Below, one piece after another: positions 53,381-62,609 of a DNA stretch of 64,000 nucleotides (the stretch's first letter is position 1; every line of letters begins with the position of its first letter). The position numbers and the translations under genes are program-made. The DNA comes from an uncultured bacterium (lineage in GTDB: Bacteria; Verrucomicrobiota; Verrucomicrobiia; CAIQCK01), in the NCBI GenBank assembly GCA_903870275.1, contig CAIQCK010000060.1, positions 1 to 64,000 on the forward strand, in the 5' to 3' direction. Under the pieces are notes generated by a model. It was not told where the DNA came from. It saw only the letters and a program-made list of their open reading frames with translations, and made no database searches.

Positions 53381-53437
53381 TTGCTGCTGCCGCGCGGATG
53401 GGATCGATCCGCCAACTGCGGGACGAAGTTTGGTTAA
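53381..53437 (+). repeat. 57-bp dispersed repeat, copy B
   Basis: Starts 4 bp after the stop of the DUF4832 gene and matches 21641-21697 at 46 of 57 positions without gaps, the last 16 bases being identical. Both copies sit at the 3' end of a plus-strand gene in the same orientation. Confidence 0.75.
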
Positions 53438-53515
53438 ATGATCAGATCACTTGGAAGTGACCGGACATTGGTTGCTGTATTTGTGAGCAAAGCCCGAGGG
53501 GGCTCTGATGGGGGG

Positions 53516-54940
53516 TTATTCCAAAGTGATCTTGCTGAGCGGATACCACCCGTCTGCGGCTCGTCCTTTGATTCCCAGCCGCACCACGGGCAAACCCGTG
53601 GCGTTCTCAACCACACCGATGGACAGGCTGTAGAGGCCGGGACTCAAGTCCTTGGGCAGGCTGATGGCGTCGGTCACACTGTTGACTTTGCCCGGAGGCA
53701 AATCCTTTGGTTCCTTGAAGAACTCCTCGGTGAACATTTCGATCGAACCCGGAAGCCAGTGATTGACCGTGATGGTGCTGTCGAAAGTCTTGCCATAGCC
53801 GCTCTCGTTGTTCAGACGATAGGCCAGCCGATAGGGCTTGTAGCAGGGAGCGGAGCCGGTGTTCTGCCATTTCATTGCCACTTCCAGTTTCGCTCCCGGC
53901 TGGGCCTTGGCCGGGTGTTTCAGTTCGGTCAGGACGAGCCGGTAGCCCAGCCGTCTCAGAAATCTCTCAAGCTCCGGTCGCACGTCTTCCCCTTGTGCCA
54001 ACGGTGCCGACTTGTTGTTGATGTATGACGCATGGCACGCCAGCGCGTAGTTGAATATGAAGCGCAGCGACCATCTTTCGTTAACCCATTTCCTCATGTC
54101 CCAGCAGGTTTCCCATGCAATGGGCGCTGTCTTCCAAGTGTCTTGAATACCGGACTCCGCAATCCAGACGGGATAGCCCTTTCGCATATGCGACCAGCTT
54201 CGGGAAAACCCTCCCATATCACCCAAACAATCAGCCCGCCAACCTGTGCCTTGGTGGGCGGCATAGGCCAGACATTCCTTGCCGCCGATCAACATCAGCA
54301 GTGGTGTCTTTTTGAAAGCGGCGAGGTATGCGTCCACGACTTTCATGCGGTTCTCCAGCGTCGGCACTTTGCATGTTCTTGTGCCGCTCAGATGCCATTC
54401 GCCCCACCACCCAATGGACCCAAGATCCACGTGATCAATGTCGGGATGGCCATCGTAATGTTCGCCAAGTCTCTTGATGAAGTCCAAATGCGGCTTCAAG
54501 ACACCGGGATCGTCCATGTCGGGAATGGGTAGCGGGCCATGACCATCGTAGTCCGCAATCAGTTCTTTACCGCCAACGTCCTTGAGCCATTTCGGATGGT
54601 AAGGAAGACCCTTGCTGGTTGAGCAGCACATCACCCGAAACGCCAGCTTCTGCCCGGAGTCGTGCGTTTCTTTCAGAACCTTGTCGAGAAACGCATGGTC
54701 AATCGTCCCCGGGCTTGGTTCCAGTTCACCCCAACCCCATCGGGCGTAATGGACAGTGGACGGCAGCCATGAAGGCAGGCTCTTATCTTGTTTGCTGGTC
54801 CGATGAAATGTTTCCCAGCCCATGCCTGGATTGGCGAGGATTTCATCGGTCGGCTCGGGCGTGACCACGATCTGTTGGCCTTGAACAAGGCCGGCGGTCA
54901 TCAGGCCAGCAACGATGGAGACAAGTGCAATTCGTTTCAT
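53516..54940 (-). CDS. Secreted DUF4832-family protein, GH-like barrel (paralogue 2)
   Basis: 474 residues from ATG 54940 (an upstream in-frame ATG at 54982 gives no better signal). Signal: MKRIALVSIVAGLMTAGLVQG. ILANPGMGWETFHR, VHYARWGWGELEPSPGTIDHAFLDKVL and HVDLGSIGWWGEWHLSG match paralogue 1 segment by segment; the presumed acidic residue in GEWH is kept. The C-terminal sandwich (KLEVAMKWQNTGSAPCYKPYRLAYRL) is also shared. Codon use is a little less GC-rich than in paralogue 1, and identity looks moderate, so this is an old duplication or separate acquisition. Confidence 0.82.
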   Translation of the reverse strand: MKRIALVSIVAGLMTAGLVQGQQIVVTPEPTDEILANPGMGWETFHRTSKQDKSLPSWLPSTVHYARWGWGELEPSPGTIDHAFLDKVLKETHDSGQKLAFRVMCCSTSKGLPYHPKWLKDVGGKELIADYDGHGPLPIPDMDDPGVLKPHLDFIKRLGEHYDGHPDIDHVDLGSIGWWGEWHLSGTRTCKVPTLENRMKVVDAYLAAFKKTPLLMLIGGKECLAYAAHQGTGWRADCLGDMGGFSRSWSHMRKGYPVWIAESGIQDTWKTAPIAWETCWDMRKWVNERWSLRFIFNYALACHASYINNKSAPLAQGEDVRPELERFLRRLGYRLVLTELKHPAKAQPGAKLEVAMKWQNTGSAPCYKPYRLAYRLNNESGYGKTFDSTITVNHWLPGSIEMFTEEFFKEPKDLPPGKVNSVTDAISLPKDLSPGLYSLSIGVVENATGLPVVRLGIKGRAADGWYPLSKITLE

Positions 54941-55126
54941 GGGAAGACGCTTGATAATGACGCGCCGTTGTTCCTCCAGCAACTCGTTGAGAAGGCGATC
55001 AACGGCTTCGGCAAAAAGTTTGGGGTGATGTTTGGGTTTTGCTTATGACCAAGAGTGAGTTTGTCAGCGGTTCAACGAGGCGTAGGATGCGTGAATAAAG
55101 AGACATCCAAAACATCTGTTGCTCCG

Positions 55127-56722
55127 CTAGTTCCAACGCTGAGCCCATCCTCGCGGCTCGATGTTCAACGTCTGGCCGTTAAGTCCGACTGCGGCGGGTT
55201 GGTCGTTGAAGTTTTCCACCACCCAACTGCCGTCTTTGAACAGGTAGAGCGCCACCCGGTTCGGGGCGCGAAATGTGATTTTAAAGGGTCGCAGCAACCA
55301 GGCGCGGAGATCGTCGAGTTCCTTTTGGGGAAGTTGCAGCAAGGATTTCGGTTCGCCTTTCACGGGGAGGATGCGGACGTTGGGGACGTCGAGAGCCAGT
55401 TTGTCCTTCAGTTGTTGCGCCAGACCGTCCGTGAGAAGGACGGGCTTGCCCGAATGGATGAACGTCGCAAGGCGGGCGGCGAAGTCCGGGTCCTTCAAGG
55501 CGTGCACGGAGAAGAACGCGGCCGGCGCGATGGCCGGGAACTCATGGCACGGTGCCAGCGGCAGGCCGAGCATCCCGACAAAGTCAAAGACGCGCGCTTC
55601 CTTTTCCGCATGACTGTTGGGTGGCTTGTAGGCGGCGAGGCCGGCGATACTGCGCTTGCTCACCTCGCGCGCCACGGCGAACAACTCGGGGATGTTGGCG
55701 CGCAACGCCTCGATGTTCTTCGGTCCGGTGTCATGCAGCAAACTGCCGTAACAGAAGAGCAGCGATTCGCGCGCGCCGCCCAGCACGGTCTGACGCGCCT
55801 GCTCGATGTAGGTGCGCTCGGTGGTGCCGTAGGGATCGAACCAGCCGCCGCCGCATTTCCTGCCGCTGATGCCGCCGAGCCAGCGCATGATGAAGCAGGC
55901 CTCATATTGCGCGGTGCCGCCCCAGCGTTTGTCGTTGTAGTCCCGCGTTTCGGTTCCGACCCAGATGCGGTCAAAGTCCTTCGACTCGCGCACCACGTCG
56001 TAGCCGCGCTCGTGGAAGTGGTCATACCACTGCGGATACTTGATGATAAGCCGGGCTTTGGGGTTCACCTGCTTGGCGGCGGCCAGCAGGCAATCGCGGG
56101 AGAGCCGCCACATGAGTTCGCAGCGGTAGTCTTCCCACGTGTCGCCGGAGACGGGGTAGCTTTTCCCGCTCACGGTCACGGTCCTTGCCTTGCGGGCGGC
56201 ATCGCAGTCCGGACAGGTGCAGTCGGTGAACCAGAAATCGTCAATCATGGTTTCGTCCGCGAGGCTCGCGGCGTATTCAAAGATGGCGCGCAGCCTTTCT
56301 TGCGTCGGTTTGTCCGTGTAGCAGGAGATGCCCTTCCAGCCGGGGGATGCCTTGCCCACTTGCGTCGTTGTCACACAGCCGGACACGCCGATACCCGCCG
56401 CACGGAAGCGGGCCATCGCGTTGGTGATCGCGCCGCGCTCGGCTTGGTAACCGTCTCGAAAACATTCGATATAGACCTGGCTCACGGCGGTGCGTTTGCA
56501 CCAGTCAATGGCGCTGGCAAGGCCTGCTTCATTCGACAGGATGTCTCGCACATCCTGCGCTGTGATGAGGGTGGAGAACCGGTGGATTTTCGCCTCCTTC
56601 CGGGCGAGATCCCAGAGGGGTGAGCTGGACTGCCCTGGCGCTGCCATCAGGGCAGCGCCTGCGGCGAGCGCGGTGACGAAGGCGAGGGTGATTAGTGGCT
56701 TGGCGGTGACTTGGGTTTTCAT
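55127..56722 (-). CDS. Secreted TIM-barrel protein with Cys cluster, unknown function
   Basis: 531 residues from ATG 56722, which starts a signal peptide (ITLAFVTALAAGAALMAAPG); the open frame runs on upstream but through the MFS promoter and start. ISNEAGLASAIDWCKRTAVSQVYIECFRDGYQ-like strands (DWCKRTAVSQVYIECFRDGY), MARFRAAGIGVSGCVTT and MIDDFWFTDCTCPDC at 159-173 suggest a GH-like barrel with Asp161/Asp162 on a strand end and Cys168, 170 and 173 right after. RIWVGTETRDYND and GGWFDPYGTTERTYIEQARQT follow. The C-terminal 130 residues resemble the beta-galactosidase trimerisation-like and all-beta caps of such proteins. Divergent from the MFS gene. Confidence 0.72.
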   Translation of the reverse strand: MKTQVTAKPLITLAFVTALAAGAALMAAPGQSSSPLWDLARKEAKIHRFSTLITAQDVRDILSNEAGLASAIDWCKRTAVSQVYIECFRDGYQAERGAITNAMARFRAAGIGVSGCVTTTQVGKASPGWKGISCYTDKPTQERLRAIFEYAASLADETMIDDFWFTDCTCPDCDAARKARTVTVSGKSYPVSGDTWEDYRCELMWRLSRDCLLAAAKQVNPKARLIIKYPQWYDHFHERGYDVVRESKDFDRIWVGTETRDYNDKRWGGTAQYEACFIMRWLGGISGRKCGGGWFDPYGTTERTYIEQARQTVLGGARESLLFCYGSLLHDTGPKNIEALRANIPELFAVAREVSKRSIAGLAAYKPPNSHAEKEARVFDFVGMLGLPLAPCHEFPAIAPAAFFSVHALKDPDFAARLATFIHSGKPVLLTDGLAQQLKDKLALDVPNVRILPVKGEPKSLLQLPQKELDDLRAWLLRPFKITFRAPNRVALYLFKDGSWVVENFNDQPAAVGLNGQTLNIEPRGWAQRWN

Positions 56723-56900
56723 ACAACATTGGTGTCGCTGGAAATGCCGCTTCTGGCAGCCGAACGGCGCGCATCCTACGCTGCGTCGCCGTCCCATCAA
56801 AGCGGAATCCTTCCGGTCGGTTCGTGATTTGTAGCCGGGAAAGAGGTGATTTCGGTATTGTACTCGGCGGCGGGATGCGGAAGTTTCAATCAGGCCTGTC

Positions 56901-58229
56901 ATGCCGATTAATCGCGCCAATTCCCCGCAGCAAATTGCGACTGTGCCCGAAGAGATCACCGGGCAGCCGCGCCGCATGGTTGCGGGCGGCGTTGTGTGGC
57001 GGCGGACGTTTGCCGCGTTGCGGCACCGCAACTTCCGGCTCTTTTTCTTCGGCCAGCTCGTGTCGCTCATCGGCACGTGGATGCAGAACACCGCGCAAGG
57101 CTGGTTGGTATATCAACTCACCGGCTCGAAGATGTTGCTCGGCGTGGTGGCGGCGGCCGGCTCGCTGCCGATGCTGCTGTTTGGCATCTGGGGCGGCTCG
57201 GTCGCGGACCGGTATCCAAAGCGGCCCGTGATGCTCGTGACGCAGACGGTGATGATGGTGCTGGCCTTTGTGCTGGCAGCACTGGTGGCTGGCGGCTGGG
57301 TGCGGCCGTGGCAGATCGTGTTGCTGGCGGCGTGCGGCGGCGTGGCGATGGCATTCGACATGCCGGCCCGGCAATCGTTTATGGTCGAGATGGCCAGCCG
57401 CGACGATTTGATGAACGCCATCGCGCTCAACAGCTCCATCGTCAACGGCGCGCGCGTCGTCGGCCCGGCGGTGGCCGGCGTGTTGATGGCGACGACAGGT
57501 CTGGCGATGTGTTTTTGCCTGAACGGGTTGAGTTTCATCGCGGTGATCGCGGGCCTGCTGCTGATGCGATTGCCGGCGCGCCCGCCGGCGCAGCACCGCG
57601 GCCCGGCGTGGCAACACGCGCTGGAAGGCCTGAGATATGTCTGGTGCAACCGCCGGGTGCGGATTCTACTGGCGCTGATGGCGGCGGTGGGGATTTTCGG
57701 CTGGTCGTATGCGGTGCTGATGCCTGCGTTTGCGCGCGACGTGCTGGGCGTCGGCGAGAACCGCTACGGAGTATTGCTCGGTGCAGCCGGCCTCGGCGCG
57801 CTGCTGGGCGCGCTGACAGTGGCGACGTTCGGCGGCTCGGTGCGACCGCGATGGGTCGTGCTCGGCGGGGTAGGGTGGTTCTCGGCGATGCTGCTGCTGT
57901 TGTCGGTGACGAGGATTTACTGGCTGTGCCTGGTCTGGCTGGCGGCGGGCGGGATGGGAATGATGCTGTTTTTCTCAACCACCAACACGCTCATCCAAAC
58001 CAGCGTGCCCGACGAGATGCGCGGCCGCGTGATGGGCGTGTGGGCGTTGGTCTTTGGCGGCATGACGCCGGTGGGCGGCCTGGAGGCCGGCGCATTGGCG
58101 CACTGGCTGGGCGTGCCGGCGGCGATAGGCATTGGCGCGGTGGTCTGCGCGCTGGCCGCGTTGGTGACATGGCTGGTGGTGCGCCACAACCCGCCCGCGC
58201 CGCATCCAGGGCTTGCCGGAGTTTCTTGA
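56901..58229 (+). CDS. Major facilitator superfamily exporter (EntS/MFS_3 type)
   Basis: 442 residues with about 12 hydrophobic segments. FAALRHRNFRLFFFGQLVSLIGTWMQNTAQGWLVYQLTGS (positions about 36-75) is the characteristic start of this MFS branch. GGSVADRYPKRPVMLVTQ is motif A between helices 2 and 3. MPARQSFMVEMASRDDLMNAIALNSSIVNGARVVGPAVAG is also conserved, as is VPDEMRGRVMGVWALVFGGMTPVGGLEAG in the second half. Drug or siderophore efflux by proton exchange is the family role; substrate unknown. The C-terminus ends about 60 bp before tRNA-Gly on the other strand. Confidence 0.88.
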   Translation: MPINRANSPQQIATVPEEITGQPRRMVAGGVVWRRTFAALRHRNFRLFFFGQLVSLIGTWMQNTAQGWLVYQLTGSKMLLGVVAAAGSLPMLLFGIWGGSVADRYPKRPVMLVTQTVMMVLAFVLAALVAGGWVRPWQIVLLAACGGVAMAFDMPARQSFMVEMASRDDLMNAIALNSSIVNGARVVGPAVAGVLMATTGLAMCFCLNGLSFIAVIAGLLLMRLPARPPAQHRGPAWQHALEGLRYVWCNRRVRILLALMAAVGIFGWSYAVLMPAFARDVLGVGENRYGVLLGAAGLGALLGALTVATFGGSVRPRWVVLGGVGWFSAMLLLLSVTRIYWLCLVWLAAGGMGMMLFFSTTNTLIQTSVPDEMRGRVMGVWALVFGGMTPVGGLEAGALAHWLGVPAAIGIGAVVCALAALVTWLVVRHNPPAPHPGLAGVS

Positions 58230-58289
58230 GTTGGCTGTCGGGAAGAAAGAGTCCGAGACCGAAGCTTGTTTTTGTGGGGAAAACGAAGA

Positions 58290-58364
<75 letters not shown>

Positions 58365-58498
58365 ATCCAGATGCGCGCACTTAGCCACGTTCCGCCGCCT
58401 CGCGCAAGACTATTCTGGCGCGCGGCTGGCGTTCGCCGTCCTCGCCATGATCGCACGCCGTGCTTGCAGCGCGCGGCTTCGTTTGACAGATTAGCGGC

Positions 58499-59680
58499 GT
58501 GTTAACCAGCCGGGAACAACAGGAGCAGCAAGAACAGAAATTTCTCGCGCCTTACGCGCAAAAGAGCGCCGACAGCCGCGGGCGCATGCACAAGGAGTCG
58601 TCGCACGATTTGCGCACGGAGTTCGCCCGCGACCGGGATCGTGTCATCCACTCGCGCGCGTTCCGCCGGCTGGAATACAAGACACAGGTTTTCCTCAACG
58701 GCACTGGCGACCACTTCCGCACGCGGCTGACACACTCGATCGAGGTGGCGGCCATTGCGCGCTCGATCGCGCGGGCGTTGCGATTGAACGAAGACCTTGC
58801 CGAGACCATTGCGCTGGCGCACGACCTCGGCCACTCGCCGTTCGGCCACAGCGGCGAGCGGACGCTGAACGACCTGATGGCCGGCCACGGCGGCTTCGAG
58901 CACAACCAGCAGAGCCTGCGCATCGTGGATGAGTTGGAGAAGAAGTATCCGGAGTTCGACGGGCTGAACCTGACCTACGAGACGCGCGAAGGGCTGGCCA
59001 AGCATGTCACTAGTTTCGACCGGCCGCGCAAAGCCATCGGGTTCGAGATCAAGAGTCCGTCGCTGGAGGCGCAGATCGCAAATGTCGCCGACGAAATCGC
59101 CTATTACAGCCACGACCTTGACGACGGCCTCAGCGCGAAGTTGTTGACGGAGGAAGGGCTGGCTACGGTCGAGTTGTGGCAGGAGATCAGCGAACGAGTT
59201 GCGAAAGAGCATCCGCGGCACGACGCGACGCGGCGCAGCTACTTCGCGATCCGCTGCGTCATCAACGCGCAGGTGGAGGACGTGATCGCGCATTCCAACG
59301 GACTCATCGAGAATGCCGGCGTTGGCAGCGCCGACGACGTGCGGCGTTGCGAGCGGTCGCTCATCGCCTATAGCCCGGCGTTGCACAAGCGCACGCTGGC
59401 GTTGCGCGATTACCTTTACCAGAACCTCTACTACAACCCGCAGGTGGAAAACGTGAACAACCGCGCGTGCAAGCTCATGGCGGAATTATTCGAGGCGGCG
59501 CTGAAACAGCCGCGCATTCTCGGCGCGCAGAGCCGGGCGCGCATCGGGAAGATCGGCCTGCACCGCGCGGTGTGCGATTACATCAGCGGGATGACGGACC
59601 GTTACGTGATCGAAGAACACGAGCGCATCTCCGGCCGCAAGGACGACGAGTTGACGCTGTTCAAGGCGCGGCGGCTTTAG
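58499..59680 (+). CDS. dgt: dGTP triphosphohydrolase-like HD protein
   Basis: 393 residues, GTG start at 58499. RDRDRVIHSRAFRRLEYKTQVFLNGTGDHFRTRLTHSIEVA (about 46-86) carries the substrate-site residues and the first metal His. LAHDLGHSPFGHSGE holds the HD pair and partner His, and ADEIAYYSHDLDDGL the last Asp. This is the shorter, type-2 Dgt form. It cleaves dNTPs to nucleoside and tripolyphosphate, controlling dNTP pools and in some bacteria phage growth. Its stop overlaps the plsC stop by 4 bp, convergent. Confidence 0.93.
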   Translation: MLTSREQQEQQEQKFLAPYAQKSADSRGRMHKESSHDLRTEFARDRDRVIHSRAFRRLEYKTQVFLNGTGDHFRTRLTHSIEVAAIARSIARALRLNEDLAETIALAHDLGHSPFGHSGERTLNDLMAGHGGFEHNQQSLRIVDELEKKYPEFDGLNLTYETREGLAKHVTSFDRPRKAIGFEIKSPSLEAQIANVADEIAYYSHDLDDGLSAKLLTEEGLATVELWQEISERVAKEHPRHDATRRSYFAIRCVINAQVEDVIAHSNGLIENAGVGSADDVRRCERSLIAYSPALHKRTLALRDYLYQNLYYNPQVENVNNRACKLMAELFEAALKQPRILGAQSRARIGKIGLHRAVCDYISGMTDRYVIEEHERISGRKDDELTLFKARRL

Positions 59681-60357
59681 TCCAGCCGCAACGCCTTGAT
59701 GCGCTCCAGCACGTCATCGGCGATCTGTTGATACAAATCCTTCATCGCCGCAACGCCCTTGGCGCGCGCGTCGGTGACCATCGCGTCGTAACGCGCCGGC
59801 TTGCCGAACACGATGTCTACCTGGCCGCGGCGCGGCAGCTTCTGGTTACGCGGCCAGACTTCGTAAGCACCAAACATGCGCACCGGCACCACGGGCACGC
59901 CGGCTTTGGCGACAAGCAAGCCCACGCCCGGTTTCGCCTGTTGGAAACCGCCGTCGCGCGAGCGCGTGCCTTCGGGGAATAGTGTCACCGCATAGCCGCG
60001 CCGCAGCCGGTCCATGATCGCCTTCAGTCCCGCGATGTCGGGCTTGCCGCTCAAGTCCACGGGCACGGCGTTCCAACTGCGCAGCAACGCGGCCCGCGAT
60101 CCATTGCCGAAGAGCGTCTTGCGCGCAAGAAAACAGGTTTCCCGCGGGCAGGCGGCGCCGACGGCGTGCGGGTCGAGGAAGCTGACATGATTGCACGCGA
60201 GCAGCACCCCGCCGCCCGGCGGAATGTTCTCCACGCCGTGCACGCGAAAATTGAAAAGACATTCGTAGAGAAGCCGCGTCGTCACATGCGCCAGGCGAAA
60301 CCACGGGCGCATTGGCGGCGCGGGTGCGGGGTCAGCGGCAAAAGCGGGCGTGGTCAT
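59677..60357 (-). CDS. plsC: 1-acyl-sn-glycerol-3-phosphate acyltransferase
   Basis: 226 residues. LLACNHVSFLDPHAVGAA has the catalytic N-H-x4-D motif, and AVTLFPEGTRSRDGG is the glycerophosphate-binding motif. GLLVAKAGVPVVPVRMFGAYEVWP is motif IV. It makes phosphatidic acid at the inner membrane. Last of the coupled tyrA-cmk-plsC set, its ATG overlapping the cmk stop by 4 bp. A lipid A or ornithine-lipid acyltransferase is possible but less likely. Confidence 0.9.
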   Translation of the reverse strand: MTTPAFAADPAPAPPMRPWFRLAHVTTRLLYECLFNFRVHGVENIPPGGGVLLACNHVSFLDPHAVGAACPRETCFLARKTLFGNGSRAALLRSWNAVPVDLSGKPDIAGLKAIMDRLRRGYAVTLFPEGTRSRDGGFQQAKPGVGLLVAKAGVPVVPVRMFGAYEVWPRNQKLPRRGQVDIVFGKPARYDAMVTDARAKGVAAMKDLYQQIADDVLERIKALRLD

Positions 60358-61049
60358 AGACCGCGTCGTTTCAATTCCGCCAGCACCAGCGCGGCGGTTT
60401 GCTGGGGCGTGTTTTTGCTGGTGTCCACGAAAAACGCGCCGGGCGCGGCCACCAGCGGCGACACGGCGCGGGTCGAGTCAAGTCGGTCGCGCCGCGTCAC
60501 TTGGTCCGTGTAGCCGTCGCCGGCGCGGCGCGCTGCGCGCTCGGCGGGGTCGGCGTCCACGTAAAACTTGAACGGCGTGTCTGGAAACACCACCGACCCG
60601 ATGTCACGGCCTTCCATGACCAGCGAGCCGAATCGCAGCAGGCCGCGTTGCTGTTCCACCAGCCACGCGCGCACCTCCGGGATGCGCGCCACCAGAGAGA
60701 CGTTTTGCGTGACCGCCTCGCTGCGCAGCGCCTCGCCGGGGTCGGCGCCGTGGATGAACATCACAATCCGTCCATTGGACAGCCGAAACTCGCTCTGCAT
60801 CCCGGCCATGGCGCGCTCGACCGCCGCGGCGTCGTTGCAATCCACGCCGCGTTGCAGACAATGCCACGTCACCGCCCGATACATCGCGCCGGTGTCCACG
60901 TGAACAAAACCGAAATGGCGCGCAAGCGCTTTGGCTACCGTGCTTTTGCCGGAGCCGCTCGTGCCGTCAATCGCGATCACCACCGCGTGTCCGGCGGGTT
61001 GCGCGGGGACAGGTTTGGCTTCACTGATTTCTGATTCCGAAGATTTCAT
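60354..61049 (-). CDS. cmk: Cytidylate kinase
   Basis: 231 residues. After an unusual polar leader of about 23 residues comes VIAIDGTSGSGKSTVAKALA, with the P-loop Lys35. FVHVDTGAMYRAVTWHCLQ is the CMP-binding region, LVMEGRDIGSVVFPDTPFKFYVDAD is a family hallmark, and RRDRLDSTRAVSPLVAAPGAFFVDTS ends it. Converts CMP/dCMP to diphosphates. The start overlaps the tyrA stop by 4 bp. Confidence 0.95.
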   Translation of the reverse strand: MKSSESEISEAKPVPAQPAGHAVVIAIDGTSGSGKSTVAKALARHFGFVHVDTGAMYRAVTWHCLQRGVDCNDAAAVERAMAGMQSEFRLSNGRIVMFIHGADPGEALRSEAVTQNVSLVARIPEVRAWLVEQQRGLLRFGSLVMEGRDIGSVVFPDTPFKFYVDADPAERAARRAGDGYTDQVTRRDRLDSTRAVSPLVAAPGAFFVDTSKNTPQQTAALVLAELKRRGL

Positions 61050-61903
61050 TTTCTAAACTTCATCTCGTCGCGGAAAAATTTGGCCCGTTTCAGGAACGCC
61101 GCCAGGCTGGCGTCTTCCTTGTTGCGCAGCATGGTCTGCACCGTCTCCAGTTGTTCGATGAACTGCGCCAGCGCGCGGCAGACCTCTTCGCGGTTGGTGG
61201 TGCAGATTTCCTGCCACATCTCCGGCGGGCTGCTGGCGATCCGCGTCGTGTCGCGCAAACCGCCGCCGGCAAATTCCAGAGGGCGGGGCCCATCCGAACA
61301 AACCAGGTTCACCAGCGCCGCCGCGACCAGATGGGGCAGGTGACTGACCAGGGCGACAACCTCGTCGTGTTCCAGCGGCGGCAGTGTGCGAACGGATGCG
61401 CCGAGCGATTTCCAAAACTCCGCCACCTGTTGCAGAGCGCCGGCATCCGTCTGCGCGGTCGGCGTCACGATGCAGACGGTGCCCTCGAACAATTCCTTCC
61501 GCGCCGCGCCGATGCCCGACTGCTCGCTGCCGGCCATCGGGTGGCTGCCGACAAACCGCGCCTTGCCCGCGAGCAGTTGATCGAGCTGGGTGACCACCGG
61601 ATACTTCACGCTGCCCACGTCGGTGACGAGCGCCTGTGGTTTCAGCAACGGCGCCAGTTTGGTTGCGAGGTCGCCCATTGTGCCGACGGGCGTGGCGAGC
61701 ACCACCAAGTCCGCGTCGCGCGCGGCGTCGGCCATGTCCAGCGTGGCGGCGTCGGCCGCGCCGGCGGCGAGCGCTTCATCGCAAGCTTCCGGCCGGCGCG
61801 CCCACAGGACGATGCGGCCGGCGACCTGTCGGGCGCGCGCGGCCAGCCCGATGGAGCCGCCCAGCAGGCCGGGACCGAGAACGGTGAGTTGTTTGAAAAG
61901 CAT
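61046..61903 (-). CDS. tyrA: Prephenate/arogenate dehydrogenase
   Basis: 285 residues from ATG 61903; the open frame extends 40 residues further but with Arg/Pro-rich sequence unlike the family. LTVLGPGLLGGSIGLAARARQ at 7-27 is the NAD(P)-binding glycine motif. LVTDVGSVKYPVV and FVGSHPMAGSEQSGIGAARKELFEG with the catalytic His region follow, then VVALVSHLPHLVAAALVNL. Makes the last-but-one intermediate of tyrosine. In many bacteria aroA follows tyrA; here cmk follows directly. Confidence 0.93.
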   Translation of the reverse strand: MLFKQLTVLGPGLLGGSIGLAARARQVAGRIVLWARRPEACDEALAAGAADAATLDMADAARDADLVVLATPVGTMGDLATKLAPLLKPQALVTDVGSVKYPVVTQLDQLLAGKARFVGSHPMAGSEQSGIGAARKELFEGTVCIVTPTAQTDAGALQQVAEFWKSLGASVRTLPPLEHDEVVALVSHLPHLVAAALVNLVCSDGPRPLEFAGGGLRDTTRIASSPPEMWQEICTTNREEVCRALAQFIEQLETVQTMLRNKEDASLAAFLKRAKFFRDEMKFRK

Positions 61904-62609
61904 CGGCCGTGTATCTAACAGCAACGGCGGATGCTTGGCAAGACGGCGTGGTGATACTGCAAGAGCCGTGCCTTGCCGCCGGGGTCTTTCGGGGTGAGAC
62001 GGGCATTCACGTCGTCGCCGCACGACAGTCAGAGGCGCGGCGGCGCAAGTGTTTTTGTATCATGCCGCTTGCGAGAGGGAGCGAGCCTCGGCGGCGCGTG
62101 AACCGCCGAGGCTCTAACGGGCCGCCTGCGTAGGCATTGGACGGCGACCCGCTTTAATCTGTTGTTTGTGTCCACTCTCACGAATGTATTTCGCACGGTG
62201 GAAACCGGTCGCTGTTATGACGGGCGAGCGGCGATGTCCAGCCGCTGACGATGGCGACAGATACGTGTTTGGCCAATGGACAGCATAAATTCGCAGCCGT
62301 GGCTCAACGGCGTCAGACACTCGACTTGATCGCTGTTGATGATGCGCCTGCCGCGGCAGGATTCCAATGGGATCGGCGGGTGCGTTGTCGTTGCCGGCCG
62401 GGTGTTGCCGGGCGTTGTGTTGTGTTGGTTCTCGATCATGTGCTTTGTACTTCTCCAAGGCTGATGACTTTCAGGCAGGAAGTCGCGTTTGTCATGTCGG
62501 GAACAAGCCCATCGTCCTGTCGGGTAATTCTCTGACAGGTTGCGCATGCTTCCCCGACGTGCGGAATTTCCGCGTTCATTCTATTGTGGCGTGAGTAAGG
62601 AGAATTCAT
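61904..62609. other. Gene-free region between tyrA and the pilin gene
   Basis: No credible coding frame in 700 bp. It contains the 12-bp perfect inverted repeat at 62083-62114 and must hold the promoters of tyrA (left) and the pilin gene (right). I could not pick out a clear -35/-10 pair or a sigma54 site for the pilin. Confidence 0.45.
62083..62114. repeat. Perfect 12-bp inverted repeat
   Basis: GAGCCTCGGCGG, 8-base loop CGCGTGAA, CCGCCGAGGCTC. No T run on either side, so a repeat element or RNA hairpin is more likely than a terminator. Confidence 0.6.

Noticed and set aside
55055-56623. 522-residue plus-strand frame opposite the secreted TIM-barrel gene
   Set aside because: The minus strand has a signal peptide and ordered barrel motifs; the plus frame has neither.
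61904-62023. Forty-residue N-terminal extension of the prephenate dehydrogenase
   Set aside because: Arg/Pro-rich, with no homology to the family; ATG 61903 begins directly before the Rossmann motif.
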